Part shown: positions 32,112 to 42,795 of the stretch, piece after piece
Layout of the letters: every line of letters starts with the position of its first letter
Numbering within the stretch: the stretch's first letter is position 1
DNA from: Fistulifera solaris
Taxonomy: Eukaryota; Bacillariophyta; Bacillariophyceae; Naviculales; Stauroneidaceae
Direction of reading: 5' to 3'
Length of the DNA: 64,000 nucleotides
Assembly: GCA_030295235.1 (NCBI GenBank)
Contig: AP026137.1
Span: forward strand, 558,001-622,000
The notes under the pieces: generated by a model
What the model was told of the DNA's origin: nothing
Databases searched by the model: none
What the model saw: the letters and a program-made list of their open reading frames with translations, nothing else
Program-made: the position numbers and the translations under genes

Positions 32112-33720
32112 CTATTGTTCGATTGCTTTTTGACTGAAAATAGACGTCCCGGATGGTGGGATCCGTGGCGGCAAGAGCAAGGCCGACATGCCGGTCATAT
32201 CGGGAAGTTTCGACACTTTGGGTCGAGGACTGCGAAAGCGGATGCCCGTCTCCGTGTCCACAAGACCCAGTGACAACGCTGATTCCACATAAAACTGACC
32301 CATGGGTGAAGCGCGAGCGCCTTTGATAGTTCTCACTCGCGTGTTCTGTGGCTTTTCACTGGAATAGAGTTGCTCAAAGCGTGCCTTGACGTTGGTGGGA
32401 AGACTTTGACAGACCGTGAAGTGGTCGAACTTCATGTTGGACACAGCGTGATAGATTCCTTTCATCGAAGGAGGGTAACACACGGCTCTCTTCAACCGTT
32501 GTTGCGCCGGTAACGCAGCGCAATGGATACAGCGAATGCCCACTTGACCGAGGATGATACGTTGACGGCGTCCTGGAGCTGGAGCATTGACATCGCTCGC
32601 GTCGGCTGCAAATACTTCGACTTGTTTGCGGATAAAGCAGTGGATTTCGTTCAAGTACTGTTCGTCGCGAGGAGAAGAGAGCAAAATCACACCAGTCGCT
32701 GGGGAAGTTTGTGGAGATTGAAGAGAAACACGGGTGTTGACTTGGGGCACATCAATCTTTTTGGGTGATAGATAAGGTAACTTGACTTGCGTGATCCTAC
32801 GTTTGTCTTCGTCGAAAATAAGGCGAGATTGGACAGTAGGAGAAAGTGCTTGAAGCATTCGAGGACGCTCATTCACAAAAAGAGGTTTCGGACTCATCTG
32901 ATACTGCAACAACATTTTGGATACAGTAGAATCGCACAGCGTAGGCGTGGTAAGGCTTCCAATCTTGGCTCGTTTTCTTGGAGGTTCTGCTCTGGGTAGA
33001 CTGTTCTGTAAAGCCAAGGTCAAAGCGGTAAGACTATTTTCTTGATCCTCTTGTTTCAGAGGTGACAAATGATTTTTCATATAGACACCTCCATCTCGAT
33101 CGATCATTCCCATCAGCAACGCCGCATCATGATAATACTGGGCAGTCGAGGTAAACGAAGACTTTCCCGCAGTCTTCTTTTTCTTCTTCTCATGTTTTTT
33201 GTAAGACTTTTGACCTTCTCTCAATTGATGGAGCTTGGCTCGCACGCTTTCAGGAAGACCCGCGCAGCGACTAAAGTGATCAAACTTCATATCACTGACG
33301 GCATGATAGACGCGTGCGACACTGGTCGGAAAGCAGACCGCCCGTTTCGCCCGTTGCGGTAAGTGGCGACAATGAATGCAGCGCAAGCCGACTTGGTGCA
33401 AGCGGATCGGGTTCTTTCGTCCCGGAGCTCGTTGGTCCATGTCGGCCTGTTCGACTGTGAAGACTTCGATCTGCTGTCGAATGTAGGTATGCAATGGCGG
33501 GAGAGCCGACTTGTCTTCAAGCGGTTGTGCTAATAACCGGAAAGGTCGTTCGTCTCCTCCTTCGGAAACGGTGCGCTTGCGAGGATTTGTCGCGGAATCG
33601 TTCACCGAGCAAGCAGGTACAGAAGGCTTCTGAAGAAAGTCTGCACACAAAGACTCGTCCGAAGATACGGTGGAGACTTCCGATTGATCCGAAACAGCCG
33701 GAGGGGAGTTTTTTCGACAT
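32112..33720 (-). CDS. Protein with two copies of a stramenopile zinc-ligand domain
   Basis: About 535 residues. Two homologous domains of about 100 residues: one near the N-terminus (HTYIRQQIEVFTVEQAD...GLRCIHCRHLP...RAVCFPTSVARVYHAVSDMKFDHFSRC) and one near the C-terminus (HCFIRKQVEVFAADASD...GIRCIHCAALP...RAVCYPPSMKGIYHAVSNMKFDHFTVC). Each has C-x2-C and a later H-x4-C-type set that could bind zinc. The middle is Lys-rich and disordered. Nuclear function is a guess. The best start is the ATG at 33720 (MSKNSPP...), which needs the T6 run at 33709-33714 read as T5. The uncorrected frame has no ATG until about residue 75. Confidence 0.68.
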
Positions 33721-34086
33721 TACGGTTCTCAAAGAGGACTTGGCAGTTTTCCAAACGGATCACTCGAGGCGTGAGCTGAGGATTCGAGTTCATCATGGTG
33801 ACTTCTTGTATTCGTCTGAAATGGCTTCAGCGAATGTTTTCGCACTTCGTTTTATGAGGAGTGTCGGTGAGTATGATGAATCATGCTTCGAATGTCTGTG
33901 AGATTCGTTCTCGGTGAGCCGCATCGTTCCGAGAGGTGAGTCAAGTGAATCTTTCGATCGGTAGATTTGATCCATCACTCGGAGGCGGCATGGAGGTGAG
34001 AGAGATGAATCTTTTTGAATCTTTGTGCTCGAACAACTGAATCTTTTGTTTTGCGGAACGTTCGATCGAATAACGGATCTTACGCC

Positions 34087-34210
34087 AGTATAGACCAAAG
34101 TGTATACTACTTTTTTTCCGTGACTACATTTCAGTCATGAGTCAAGGATTTACAAGTTACAAGAATCTTTGTCGAGCCGAAGTGCTATTTTTGTAATAAT
34201 TATCGCCTTC
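34087..34210 (+). repeat. Dispersed repeat unit (ACTATAG...CAGTCATGA family)
   Basis: AGTATAGACCAAAGTGTATACTAC...GACTACATTTCAGTCATGA matches the core of the tandem array at 30431-30905, and a GAGCCGAAGTGCT tail matches its third block loosely. Single copy, in the 850-bp divergent region between the zinc-ligand protein (minus) and the LOR protein (plus). Confidence 0.5.
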
Positions 34211-34414
34211 GCTGTGTGCTCGGCAGTCAATTACTTTATATTTGGCATTCTATGGTGATAGACGTTTAGAATCCCTATAGAACGCCGTCTTTGCAGCAAA
34301 CTCATCATGGGTTGCACGGATGAACAGAAAACTTGAAGCGATAGTTTGAAGCATACAGATATACTGTAAGTAATGGTGCCTCCGCGTAAAATAATTCAAG
34401 CAGAATTTCAATCA

Positions 34415-34471
34415 GACGGACATTCTGTCATTTGTGGCTTCTCTTAAACAAGATCTGACGGATATTCTGTC
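34415..34471. promoter_or_regulatory. Two 15-bp imperfect palindromes upstream of the LOR gene
   Basis: GACGGACATTCTGTC (34415-34429) and GACGGATATTCTGTC (34457-34471) are near-palindromes 42 bp apart, about 100-155 bp upstream of the LOR gene start. The spacing is about four helical turns. A paired binding site is inferred. Confidence 0.4.
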
Positions 34472-34544
34472 TGACGTTATTGCCTCGGTTAAAGACAAAA
34501 ACGCATTGTTTCATTTTATTTTCTTCGTTCACTTTTGTTTGCGA

Positions 34545-34553
34545 TACCAGGTA
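34545..34553. promoter_or_regulatory. TACCWGGTA palindrome, copy 6
   Basis: TACCAGGTA lies 18 bp upstream of the preferred LOR start at 34571, and its last base is the A of an upstream in-frame ATG at 34553. That overlap argues that the ATG at 34571, not 34553, is used. Confidence 0.4.
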
Positions 34554-34570
34554 TGATAAGGTATTCTATT

Positions 34571-35353
34571 ATGCATCTACATTCTCTCCACAACTTCCTG
34601 TTTGTCTTTGTTATCTACTTGTGCTCGTTGCCGGTCAATGGGTGGTCGATACCGAGCAACAATCAACAACAACCTACCGTCACTCGTCTGAATGTATTTC
34701 CCAACCTCGGAGACCTCTTTACCGGCGGCAAATTGGTACCACAATCCAAATTGGCATACGGAGATCCACTGTTGGAGCGTTCGGAAGAGCAACGAACCTT
34801 TGCTGTGCAAGAGAAACTGTTCAGTTGGACGGGCGAAGATTTTGATGTCTACGATGAAGCCGACAACACTCCCTACGTCCGAGTCCGCGGGGCACTATTG
34901 CACTTGCCCGGCAAGGACAAAATGCGCATCGTGCGGGACGATCAAATTGTCGCGACACTCGATCGCAAATTAATTGCTTTGAAACCAACGTATGATATTT
35001 ATCGCGGTGACTGCCAAGAAAAAATTGGTTGGATCGAAAAAGCCATTATCAGTTTTACCGATACGTTTGATTTCTATGCCGAATGCGAAAAGGTGGGTCC
35101 CTTTGCGGCATCCCCGGCCTACAAATTGGAAGGTGATTTTCTGCAACGGAACTTTGTCATGAAAAATGCTCAAGGTGAAACTGTGGCCAAGGTGATCGAG
35201 GATCGACTCATTGAATTCGATCGATTCGATCATTATCAATTGCAAGTGGCGGCAGGGATGGATCCCGTGCTCGTGATTGCTTGTGCTTGTGCAATCGATG
35301 AAGAACTAGAAGAAGAACATGAAAAGAAACGAAAAGAACGCAAAGGCGAATAA
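34571..35353 (+). CDS. LURP-one-related (LOR/Tubby-like) protein with signal peptide
   Basis: 260 residues, intact. After a signal peptide (LHNFLFVFVIYLCSLPVNGW) there is a twelve-strand Tubby-like/LOR domain: EEQRTFAVQEKLFSWTGEDFDVYDE, VRGALLHLPGKDKMRIV, LDRKLIALKPTYDIYRG, and the family-typical end AAGMDPVLVIACACAIDEELEE. LOR proteins are thought to bind membranes or lipids; plant LURP1 is defence-linked. The signal peptide is odd for this cytosolic family. The G|W after the cleavage site could be a variant plastid motif. The C-terminus is a charged Glu/Lys tail. Confidence 0.78.
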   Translation: MHLHSLHNFLFVFVIYLCSLPVNGWSIPSNNQQQPTVTRLNVFPNLGDLFTGGKLVPQSKLAYGDPLLERSEEQRTFAVQEKLFSWTGEDFDVYDEADNTPYVRVRGALLHLPGKDKMRIVRDDQIVATLDRKLIALKPTYDIYRGDCQEKIGWIEKAIISFTDTFDFYAECEKVGPFAASPAYKLEGDFLQRNFVMKNAQGETVAKVIEDRLIEFDRFDHYQLQVAAGMDPVLVIACACAIDEELEEEHEKKRKERKGE

Positions 35354-35403
35354 CGTAGGAGTTAACAGTTTTTTGTTATAAAAAAGGATGCACCGTGGAA
35401 AAT

Positions 35404-36497
35404 CTATACCCAAAAATGAGCGGGGACACCCTTTTGACGTAGCTTGTAAAAGAGTTCTAAACTATCCTTGACAGTTCCTCGAATTTGGCTTCCCCATTGT
35501 CGTTCTAATTCTTTCAAACCAACATGATGTTCAAAGTAGAATTGATCAATCAGACCCGCTAATTCGTCGTCGTCCAGTAGTTGTTGCACCAAGGCCATTT
35601 CCAAATGGGGCGTGTCAATATCGAGCTTGACAATAATTAAATCATCCTCATTAAAGTTCTGTTTGATGGTGGTAAACGGATTCAATACGTTCCCGGGTTC
35701 GACCGAGACACCCACATTGATCCAATGATAGGCCGACATGAAATGCGGTGGTAGATTTTGTAGACTTCCGCCGGTTCCGTCGGTTTCAACTCGAAGGCAT
35801 ATATATGATCAAAAGGAAATCCAAAGCGTCGAAACAGATCCATCAAATAAAGTGCCGGACTCTCTCCATAAAATTGGAGCGATGCTCCCATATCCACCAA
35901 CACAATCCGTGACGTTCGTTGCAAGTTGCGACACAGAGTTCCAAAGTCGTGGACTAAATAGTTGAGATTCAACAAATTGTGGCGCCGTGTTTCACAAAAG
36001 ATGGGATGCCGCATCGGTGGCAACAAGGGTTCGACATAGCCCGCTTTCGAAGTATAAGAGAGTTGTTGATTGGGGAGGCCCGCCAACATATCCACCGATT
36101 GACAAACATCGTTGTTGGCCCGCAACCGCAAATCGGGAATGGTGGTTCGAAAGGCTTTGACGCGGGCGGCATACTCGTCCAAATCCCGACGATATTGCAT
36201 CAATTGTGAGTGTATTGTTGAGACCGACGGATCGTTCCAAATCCGACAACCCTGTGCTGGTGATTCGTCGTAACCCAGTTCATGGACATGTTGTAAGACA
36301 TACGATTCGACGGGAGCGGGCGTATACGATGGCGGTGTCCGTGAGTGAGTGAACAATGAGTCGATGGTCGTTGGTTCGCAATGGAGGGGGTACAGGAAAA
36401 CATAATGAATCGAGCAAAGGGCGACGACGAGACACAGCAATACCCACGGTGTTGTGGGAATATTTCGCTTGTGTTTGAAGTTCAGTGATCGTCTCAT
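35404..36497 (-). CDS. Type II membrane FkbM-like methyltransferase
   Basis: About 364 residues. Signal anchor TPWVLLCLVVALCSIHYVFLYP near the N-terminus, then a lumenal region with cysteines, then a methyltransferase-like core: IVLVDMGASLQFYG (nucleotide-binding glycine loop, D-x-G-A-S), HIYAFELKP (acidic end of strand 2), and IIVKLDIDTPHLEMALVQQLL with an Asp pair. This is an expanded family in diatoms with unknown substrate, perhaps glycans. The frame breaks at the T4 run 35756-35759; one extra base gives EVYKNLPPHFMSAYHW. Convergent with the LOR gene. Confidence 0.68.
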
Positions 36498-36979
36498 GGT
36501 GAATTTCTTGAAATGAGAATGCGATAACAGTTTGTAGTTAAAATTCTAATGTATATTGCTGTTATTTCCTTGTTGCTGAGATGATTGATTATGCCGTTAA
36601 TGTGCTATGTTGTGTTTTCACCAATGACATCGCGGATCGTGCGTGTCGTCAACGTGACGTCGAAGCGATCGGAGTGGGTCATCACTTCGATCGATTAGGG
36701 CTATGGTTGGGCGGGGCAATGGATACAATATCGTACCGGTTATACTACTATCAGCTACAATGTTGTCGCAGGGTATGACGCGCGCCAAGAAAGTACTCTC
36801 CCGTAGGTATCTTTTGACGCTCGATAATCTTCGCCTTTTTGGGTTCTTTTTGGTAACGAGGTGTCAACGCGAGGACGAGAAGAAAAACGGTTGTGTCCAC
36901 CGATCTCATCGACACTTTCATTTCCGCAAGACAACAAATAATCTTTCATTCATCAAAGAGCTCATTATTGTGTTACAGA

Positions 36980-38323
36980 ATGCTTTCGACCTTACGTACA
37001 TCAACAGCCACGCGCATCGCGACGCGTCACTTGTCATCAACCGCCGTCGACCCCGTCGTCGTCGTCGGAGGCGTCCGATTGCCCTTTGCGACCACGTCCA
37101 GCATTTATCACGATCAAATGGCGGTCGATTTGCAACGTTTGGCGATTCATGGACTTTTGACACAAACTGCACTCGACAAGAATCTCGTCGATTACATTGT
37201 CTGCGGCAATGTCATTCAAGAAGTTCGTACCAGCAACATTGCCCGCGAAGCCGCCATTCAAGCCGGTTTGCCGCATTCCATTGGGGCCCATACCATTGCG
37301 CAAGCGTGTATTTCCGCCAATGCGGCCATTTGTACGGCGGCCGAAAAGATTTTGACGGGACACGCGTCCGTCGTCATTGCCGGGGGGTGTGAAACCTTTT
37401 CCGATGTGCCGATTCGTTTGAAACGACCGATTCGTCAAAAACTCATTACCATGCCCAAGGCTATGAAGAAAGGAGGTCCGTTGGGAGCCGTGCGTCATTT
37501 GTTGAAGGGCCTGAAATCGAACGATTTGGGCTTGGAGACACCCGCCATTGCCAATTACACGACGGGGGGAAGTCATGGGCGTCAGTTCCGATCGTCTCAG
37601 TGCCAAATTTGGTGTTTCGCGTCGTGAGCAGGATGAATTTACCGTGCGTTCGCATACATTGGCCGCCCAGGCGCATCAAGATGGTTTCTATCAAGACGAA
37701 ATCATTCCTTATAAAGGCAGTACGGCGGAAAATGGAATCAAGGGGATTCGACCTTGGAATCGGTGTCCAAGCTCAAACCGGCCTTTGTGAAACCCAATGG
37801 AACGCACACGGCAGCGAACAGCAGTTTCTTGACGGACGGTGCGGCCGCATCGTTGCTCATGAGTGAGAGTAAGGCCAAAGAATTGGGATTCAAGCCTTGG
37901 GCCTATTTACGCGATTGGTCCTTCAAGGCGTGCGATCCCTTTGAGGAATTGCTGCTGGGACCCACGTACTGCTCGCAGCAAGTACTGACGCGGATGGGAT
38001 TGAATATGGAAGAAGATATTGGTGTATTCGAGATTCACGAAGCCTTTGCCGGTCAGATTCTGTCCAACTTGACCGCCATGTCCTCTCAAAAATTCGCCGA
38101 TGACAACTTTAACGGCAAGATGGTCGGGAAAGTGGATATGGACAAGATGAATACCAAGGGTGGCTCGTTGGCGGTAGGACATCCCTTTGGAGCCACCGGA
38201 TCTCTTCTTTTGACGACAGCTTCCCGTCGCTTACAACAAGAGAATCAGCGCTTTGCCTTGATTGCGGCCTGCGCGGACGGTGGATTGGGGCATGCTTGCA
38301 TCTTGGAACGTTATGATAACTAA
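36980..38323 (+). CDS. HADHB: Mitochondrial 3-ketoacyl-CoA thiolase (trifunctional protein beta subunit)
   Basis: About 447 residues. Mitochondrial presequence MLSTLRTSTATRIATRHLSSTA, then a thiolase fold: AQACISANAA with the acylated Cys, FEIHEAFAGQ, GHPFGATG with the catalytic His, and CADGGLGHA with the second Cys. Length and the LRLK-like insert (RPIRQKLITMPKAMKKGG) fit the HADHB type rather than short thiolases. It completes each beta-oxidation round. Two compensating frame breaks: the G6 run at 37564-37569 should be G5 (NYTTGEVMGVSSDRLSAKFGVSRREQD) and the G4 run at 37742-37745 should be G5 (GIKGDSTLESVSKLKPAF). These sit in highly conserved sequence, which is strong evidence for sequencing error. 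The upstream 480 bp is shared with the FkbM-like gene. Confidence 0.9.
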
Positions 38324-38406
38324 AATGAATGACTTGAAACAAATATTACAATGAATGTCTAGCCAATGTTGTTGTCATTATTTGTAGTGCAATGTGAAAA
38401 TAGGAT

Positions 38407-38691
38407 TTAAAAATAAGAGGTGGCTGATACAGTATTGGAGGATGGCCGAAGCCCCGTCAACTTGTCAGTTGAGTGGTGGTGATTCGTCGCTTGCTGCACA
38501 ATTTGTTCCACCACACTCTGTACTTGTTCGGGGGTGAGATCCGTGAGTTTCCTTAGCACTTTCTCGGCATCTTGTTGGAATTGGTCGATGGGAACATGAC
38601 CCACATTTTGGTAATCCAGAGCAAATAGTATGGGAAAGATTTGCGGGACGCCGAACGGCTGCAAAACATGTTTCAGCATGCTAGCAGACAC
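38407..38691 (-). CDS. Probable C-terminal continuation of serine acetyltransferase
   Basis: A 94-codon frame: a helical stretch MLKHVLQPFGVPQIFPILFALDYQNVGHVPIDQFQQDAEKV (shown in parts: LQPFGVPQIF, LDYQNVGHVPIDQF), then KLTDLTPEQVQSVVEQIV. It starts 27 bp after the apparent stop of the serine acetyltransferase gene, same strand, and the frame is open upstream through AKLTCCEVPADCVSAS up to that stop. One extra base near 38725-38731 would fuse them into a 451-residue protein. An independent small gene is possible but would lack a promoter. Confidence 0.45.
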   Translation of the reverse strand: MSASMLKHVLQPFGVPQIFPILFALDYQNVGHVPIDQFQQDAEKVLRKLTDLTPEQVQSVVEQIVQQATNHHHSTDKLTGLRPSSNTVSATSYF

Positions 38692-38717
38692 ACAATCCGC
38701 GGGAACTTCGCAGCATG

Positions 38718-39761
38718 TTAATTTGGCATATTCACGCCACGGACAAAGTGATGTCCCGGAAAAAGATGCGAATCCATAATAGTGTCGTCTTCGGAATCGG
38801 TGGAGCTGTCGGTGACACTACTGACACCCGGCACGGGAGGAGATTGTGGAATGGTGGTATGCGCGGCATCATGGGAATGATGATGATGTAATTTTTCGAT
38901 GTGATTCTGTTGTACGTTCTGCAACAATTCATCCATATCACTGCCCGGTTCTTCTTCTTTCACATGCCCAATGATTTTGGCGGGTGCCCCGACCGCCGTG
39001 GCGCCTTCGGGAATCTCCCGCAAGACTACGGAACCGGCACCGATCTTCGATCGATCCCCGATGCGAATATTCCCCAATAAACTCGCGTTGGCTCCAATCA
39101 AAACATGTTCTCCGACTTTGGGATGCCGATCCCCCGTTTCTTTCCCGGTACCGCCCAACGTCACTCCGTGTAAAATGGTGCAACCATCGCCCACCTGCGC
39201 GGTTTCTCCCACGACAATGCCGGTCCCATGATCGAACAGTAAGGCCGCTCCAAGTTGCGCGGCCGGATGGATATCGAGTCCAAAAACGGCACTGACTTGG
39301 GATTGCAAAAGAGGGCCGTGTACGTGCTGTGGGCCTGCCACATCCGGAAGGCGACCCGATGACACACGGTAGCGGCAAAGCCTTTGCTAAATAAAATGAC
39401 TTGTAAGGGATGATTCATGGCGGGATCGCGCCGTACGACGGCACGTAAATCGTGATAGACGGCCGCGTGCATGGTATGACCGAGTTCGAGGACGTCCGAC
39501 GTGAAGGCCTCGCGAAAGACTTGTCGTAAATTCATGGGACAAAACAAACACGGCTCACTCGAAGAAGTTGGGAGCAATCGATGACAGACGGTTTGTACGA
39601 CCATATCCGTCCAGGTTTCGACGGATGGATGCAACGCCGTACTTTTCAAAAAAGAAACAAAGTGCGGGCTCTTGTTCTAAAATGGTCCGTGCCTCCGAGA
39701 GCAACTCTTCCGTAAACGCCGCGTCATCGATCGCGGCGGAGAATTCCGATATTCCCGGCAT
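38718..39761 (-). CDS. SAT: Serine O-acetyltransferase (cysteine biosynthesis)
   Basis: About 347 residues. An N-terminal helical domain (EARTILEQEPALCFFLKSTALHPSVETW) is followed by the left-handed beta-helix with the acetyl-CoA and serine site: LDIHPAAQLGAALLFDHGTGIVVGETA, GVTLGGTGKETGDRHPK, GANASLLGNI, VGAPAKIIG. It makes O-acetylserine from serine and acetyl-CoA. No presequence: a stop directly precedes the ATG, so it is probably cytosolic. The C-terminus has an unusual His/Ser/Asp-rich extension (HHHHSHDAAH...). Frame breaks: the A6 run at 39648-39653 (needs A5) and the A4 run at 39307-39310 (needs A5). A possible third break near 38730 links it to the 38407-38691 frame. Confidence 0.9.
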
Positions 39762-39935
39762 TCAAAGCTTATTGATAAGGGCAAGTGAGATTATTTGTTT
39801 ATTTGAATATTCACTGAGAGAAAGAAACAAGCTTATAATTGCGTTAATTTTTGTTCTGCATTAACAACAGCATCACACTTCTTTTCTGTTCCGAGTGTTC
39901 CGAGTATGGGCGAACTTATTCTTGTTTCTTTCAAT

Positions 39936-39983
39936 CAGAAAATCTGTGGGAGTGGAATTCCAATATCACCCAGATTATCTGGG
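39936..39983. promoter_or_regulatory. Pair of CAGAWWWTCTG palindromes upstream of SAT
   Basis: CAGAAAATCTG (39936-39946) and CCCAGATTATCTGGG (39969-39983, 7-bp arms around one base) lie 175-222 bp upstream of the serine acetyltransferase start. The first is identical to the copy at 10374-10384 in the HCF173-like/mTERF promoter. Confidence 0.45.
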
Positions 39984-40002
39984 ACCTGGGACTTGGACGC
40001 AC

Positions 40003-40560
40003 AACGGAACCCTTTGTTGTTCGGTTCATGACTCATGACTACTGTACAATCCAGTCTTGGCTGGCGTAAACCAACACTCCGTGTCATAGTGGAAATTCAA
40101 GGTGTCGATCCTCGGATTTTCGACGTGAAAATAGAAGAAACTCTTATTATGTAGTTCAAAATCATCGTTGTTGCGACTTTATTTACCTGTAATTATAAGT
40201 ATATTCGCAGTTGAACGACAATGGACGGATGCGAGAGACGCAAAACGGAACCCTTTGTTGTTCGGTTCATGACTCATGACTACTGTACAATCCAGTCTTG
40301 GCTTGCGTAAACTAACACTCCGTTCGATAGTGGAAATTCAAGGTGTCGATATCCTCGGATTTTCGACTTTCGACATGAAAATAAAAGAAACTTTTCACAA
40401 GTAGTTCAGAATCATCGTTGTTGCGACTTTATTTACCTGTAATTATAAGTATATTCGCAGTTGAATGACAATGGACGGATGCGAGAGACGCAATACGCAT
40501 GACGACTGTACCATCCAGTCTTGGCTGGCGTACTCCGTAGACTAGTTTTTAAAATCATCT
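40003..40560 (-). repeat. Tandem repeat, about 2.2 units of 241-250 bp
   Basis: Unit 1 begins at 40003 and unit 2 at 40244 with the same AACGGAACCCTTTGTTGTTCGG; GCGAGAGACGCAA of the next unit begins near 40481. Units 1 and 2 are nearly identical, including a CTGTAATTATAAGTATATTCGCAG-type stretch. On the minus strand the core reads CACTATGACAC-GAGTGTT-GTTTACGC...AAGACTGGATTGTACAGTAGTCATGA, the same family as the array at 30431-30905. The high identity means a recent duplication. No gene lies between 39762 and 40641. Confidence 0.8.
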
Positions 40561-40641
40561 TTGTTGCAGGATTCATGAAAAAATGGCTAGGCTAGAACGA
40601 AATACGACCAAAATAATTAATAAATAAATCTGGTGCGACCT

Positions 40642-42169
40642 TTAGTTTTGCATACGTTTTCGAATTTCTTGTTCCATTCGCACCTCACAGAATTGCAGCG
40701 CTTGTTTAATTTGCTGATTCTTGGGTTCCATTTTGTGCGCACTGGCCAAGATGGGTAAGGCTTCTTCATATCGTTTCATGGCATGCAAGGCCAATCCTAA
40801 ACGAAATTGGGCCTTGATGTAGTCCGGGTTAATTTTCAACGAAGAACGTGCATCCTCTTCAGCCTTCTCGTGCTGTCCCAACTTAAGAAAGCAAGCCGAT
40901 CGATTGCCATAAATCACGTCCAAAGGGAACAACTTGTCGTCTCCCAATTGAGTCGACTTGTCCAGCGCTAAACTGTACTGCAAAATAGCTTGTCCATATT
41001 CGCCCGCTGCAAAGGCTTCGTTGCCGCGCGCTTTGAATTGCACACATTCTTCCAAAGCGAATTTGATCGAGTCCGTCAAGACTTCTTCCACCACATTTTC
41101 TTCTTCGTATGTTGTGGTTTCACGTTTCGTCACCAGTTCCTTGCCGTCCTTATCTTTGATTTTGATCATGTCTTCCGCCATGGCCGTGGCCATTTTCGTG
41201 GCTTGCGCCCGTCGCTCCTTCTCCTTTTGCAAGTCTCGTTCGGTCAGTGCTACTGTATCCGCCTTGATGACTTTTTCTGTCACCCAGGCCCCATCCACCA
41301 ACTGTGTGACAAAACGGAACTCTTCCTTGGTCGCCGCTCCGACCGCTTCGGCACCGTCTTGTTCGTAATCGGCCGTCACGGACGATTCCACAATCCCCAT
41401 CCCGCTCCAATTGGACCGACATTTGACTCACACCCGCATGAAAGAGTTTGGGATTCGTACTCGGATCACGGAACTGAATGGTCACATTCTCACTGAGATC
41501 GGCTTGAATGGTCGTGACGACGGCCGTCGGGTCACAGATAATGTGCATATTCCGGCAGCGGTGAAACTCGACCGTTCCGGTAATGAATTTGCACTTGATC
41601 ATGACCGTACAGTTTTCGATATTCTCCAACACAAGTTTGATAAGACCGTGCACATGAGTGGGTTTGTCGTTCTCGGTCGGCACGCTGTTTTCGGCGTCGT
41701 CGGGGTACGATTTGGGATTGCGGAGGGCCGACGCAGGGACTTGTGATTCCAACAAACTCAAATCTTGCGTTAGCACCAGTTTACTCTCACTCGGAGACGT
41801 TCCTGTCACGTCCCGTATCATGACAACCCGTTTGAATGCGTCCATATGATCACGCGTCAAGCGAAAGACATTAACGCCGTCGTGGAGAACATTTTCAAAG
41901 GTCTGTACGAAGGATTCTTGTCGATTTTTGAATTTATCGAGCTTCGCCTTTGTTTTCTTTAACAGTTCGGCTTTTTCTCGTTCTTCCGCTTCCGCTTGAC
42001 TGCGTGCGTACTTGCCGTCGAGACCCAAGGCGGCCTTGGTGGCCTCTTCTTCCTCTTGTTCCGTTTGTTCCGTCTCGCTCACTAAATCGCGCGTTACTTT
42101 GTCCCATTTATCGTAGTCGGTACGTCCGGCCACTCCGGGAGTTATTTGACTGTGAGTAGTAGTTGCCAT
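40642..42169 (-). CDS. TBCC/CAP-like beta-helix domain fused to TPR repeats
   Basis: About 508 residues. A charged N-terminal coiled coil (EAEEREKAELLKKTKAKLDKF), a right-handed beta-helix resembling C-CAP/tubulin cofactor C (KLVLENIENCTVMIKCKFITG, VEFHRCRNMHIICD, IQADLSENVTIQF), a linker, then at least three TPR units (FKARGNEAFAAGEYGQAILQYSLAL, VIYGNRSACFLKLGQHEKAEEDARSSL, IKAQFRLGLALHAMKRYEEALPIL). The TPRs suggest a chaperone or scaffold; the CAP-like helix suggests a cytoskeletal link. The frame breaks at the C4 run 41395-41398, which should be C3 (giving VQLERDGIVESSVTAD). The ATG at 42169 is used. Confidence 0.75.
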
Positions 42170-42795
42170 GGTTCTAATGGTAGATAATGAAAAGGAAATC
42201 AATGGAAATGGCGAAAGGTGAGGTGTGTTGCAACGAATGAATGTGCTTGATGAAGAAAATGTCTCTTTTTGGCGCGCATGTCGCAGCCCTCTTGGGCGTA
42301 CGACTGAAATTTCGGATAATACACTTTATACGATAGTGCGAACGAGCACGGACAAGACCGCCGAAATGACCCGTCAATCCGTCCATCCGGATCCAAAAGG
42401 GAAAGGAAAAGGAGTCATACTTGTGACGGACAGACGGTGCGCGCGCCATCTTCGTGTACTGGCTATTATGAGATTAGACGTTTTATAACGGTTATAAAGT
42501 AACAGTAGGACTGATATTCGATTTCCCGCCAACTAGCTATTTAGAGAGTTGAGACGCGGAACACCAAAAATGGATGCAATGCGCGGCGCTTCATTTTCCG
42601 TCGGTGATGATGCGTATGAGAGCGATGAAAGCATATGAGAAGCCTCTTCGAACCATAGATACTGTTGATTGATTGACTAGGAAATCCATTGTCATTCATA
42701 TTCTTTGTAAGCGCTAGGCCGCCTCGTGTTTTCAGGGATAGAAAGCCTTAGTGAATTTGTGACAAATACATTCGTTGCTTGGAAACGACACTGAA

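Noticed and set aside
40003-40560. Long terminal repeats of a retroelement
   Set aside because: The copies are directly adjoining with a 241-250 bp period, lack an internal coding region and carry no TG...CA ends.
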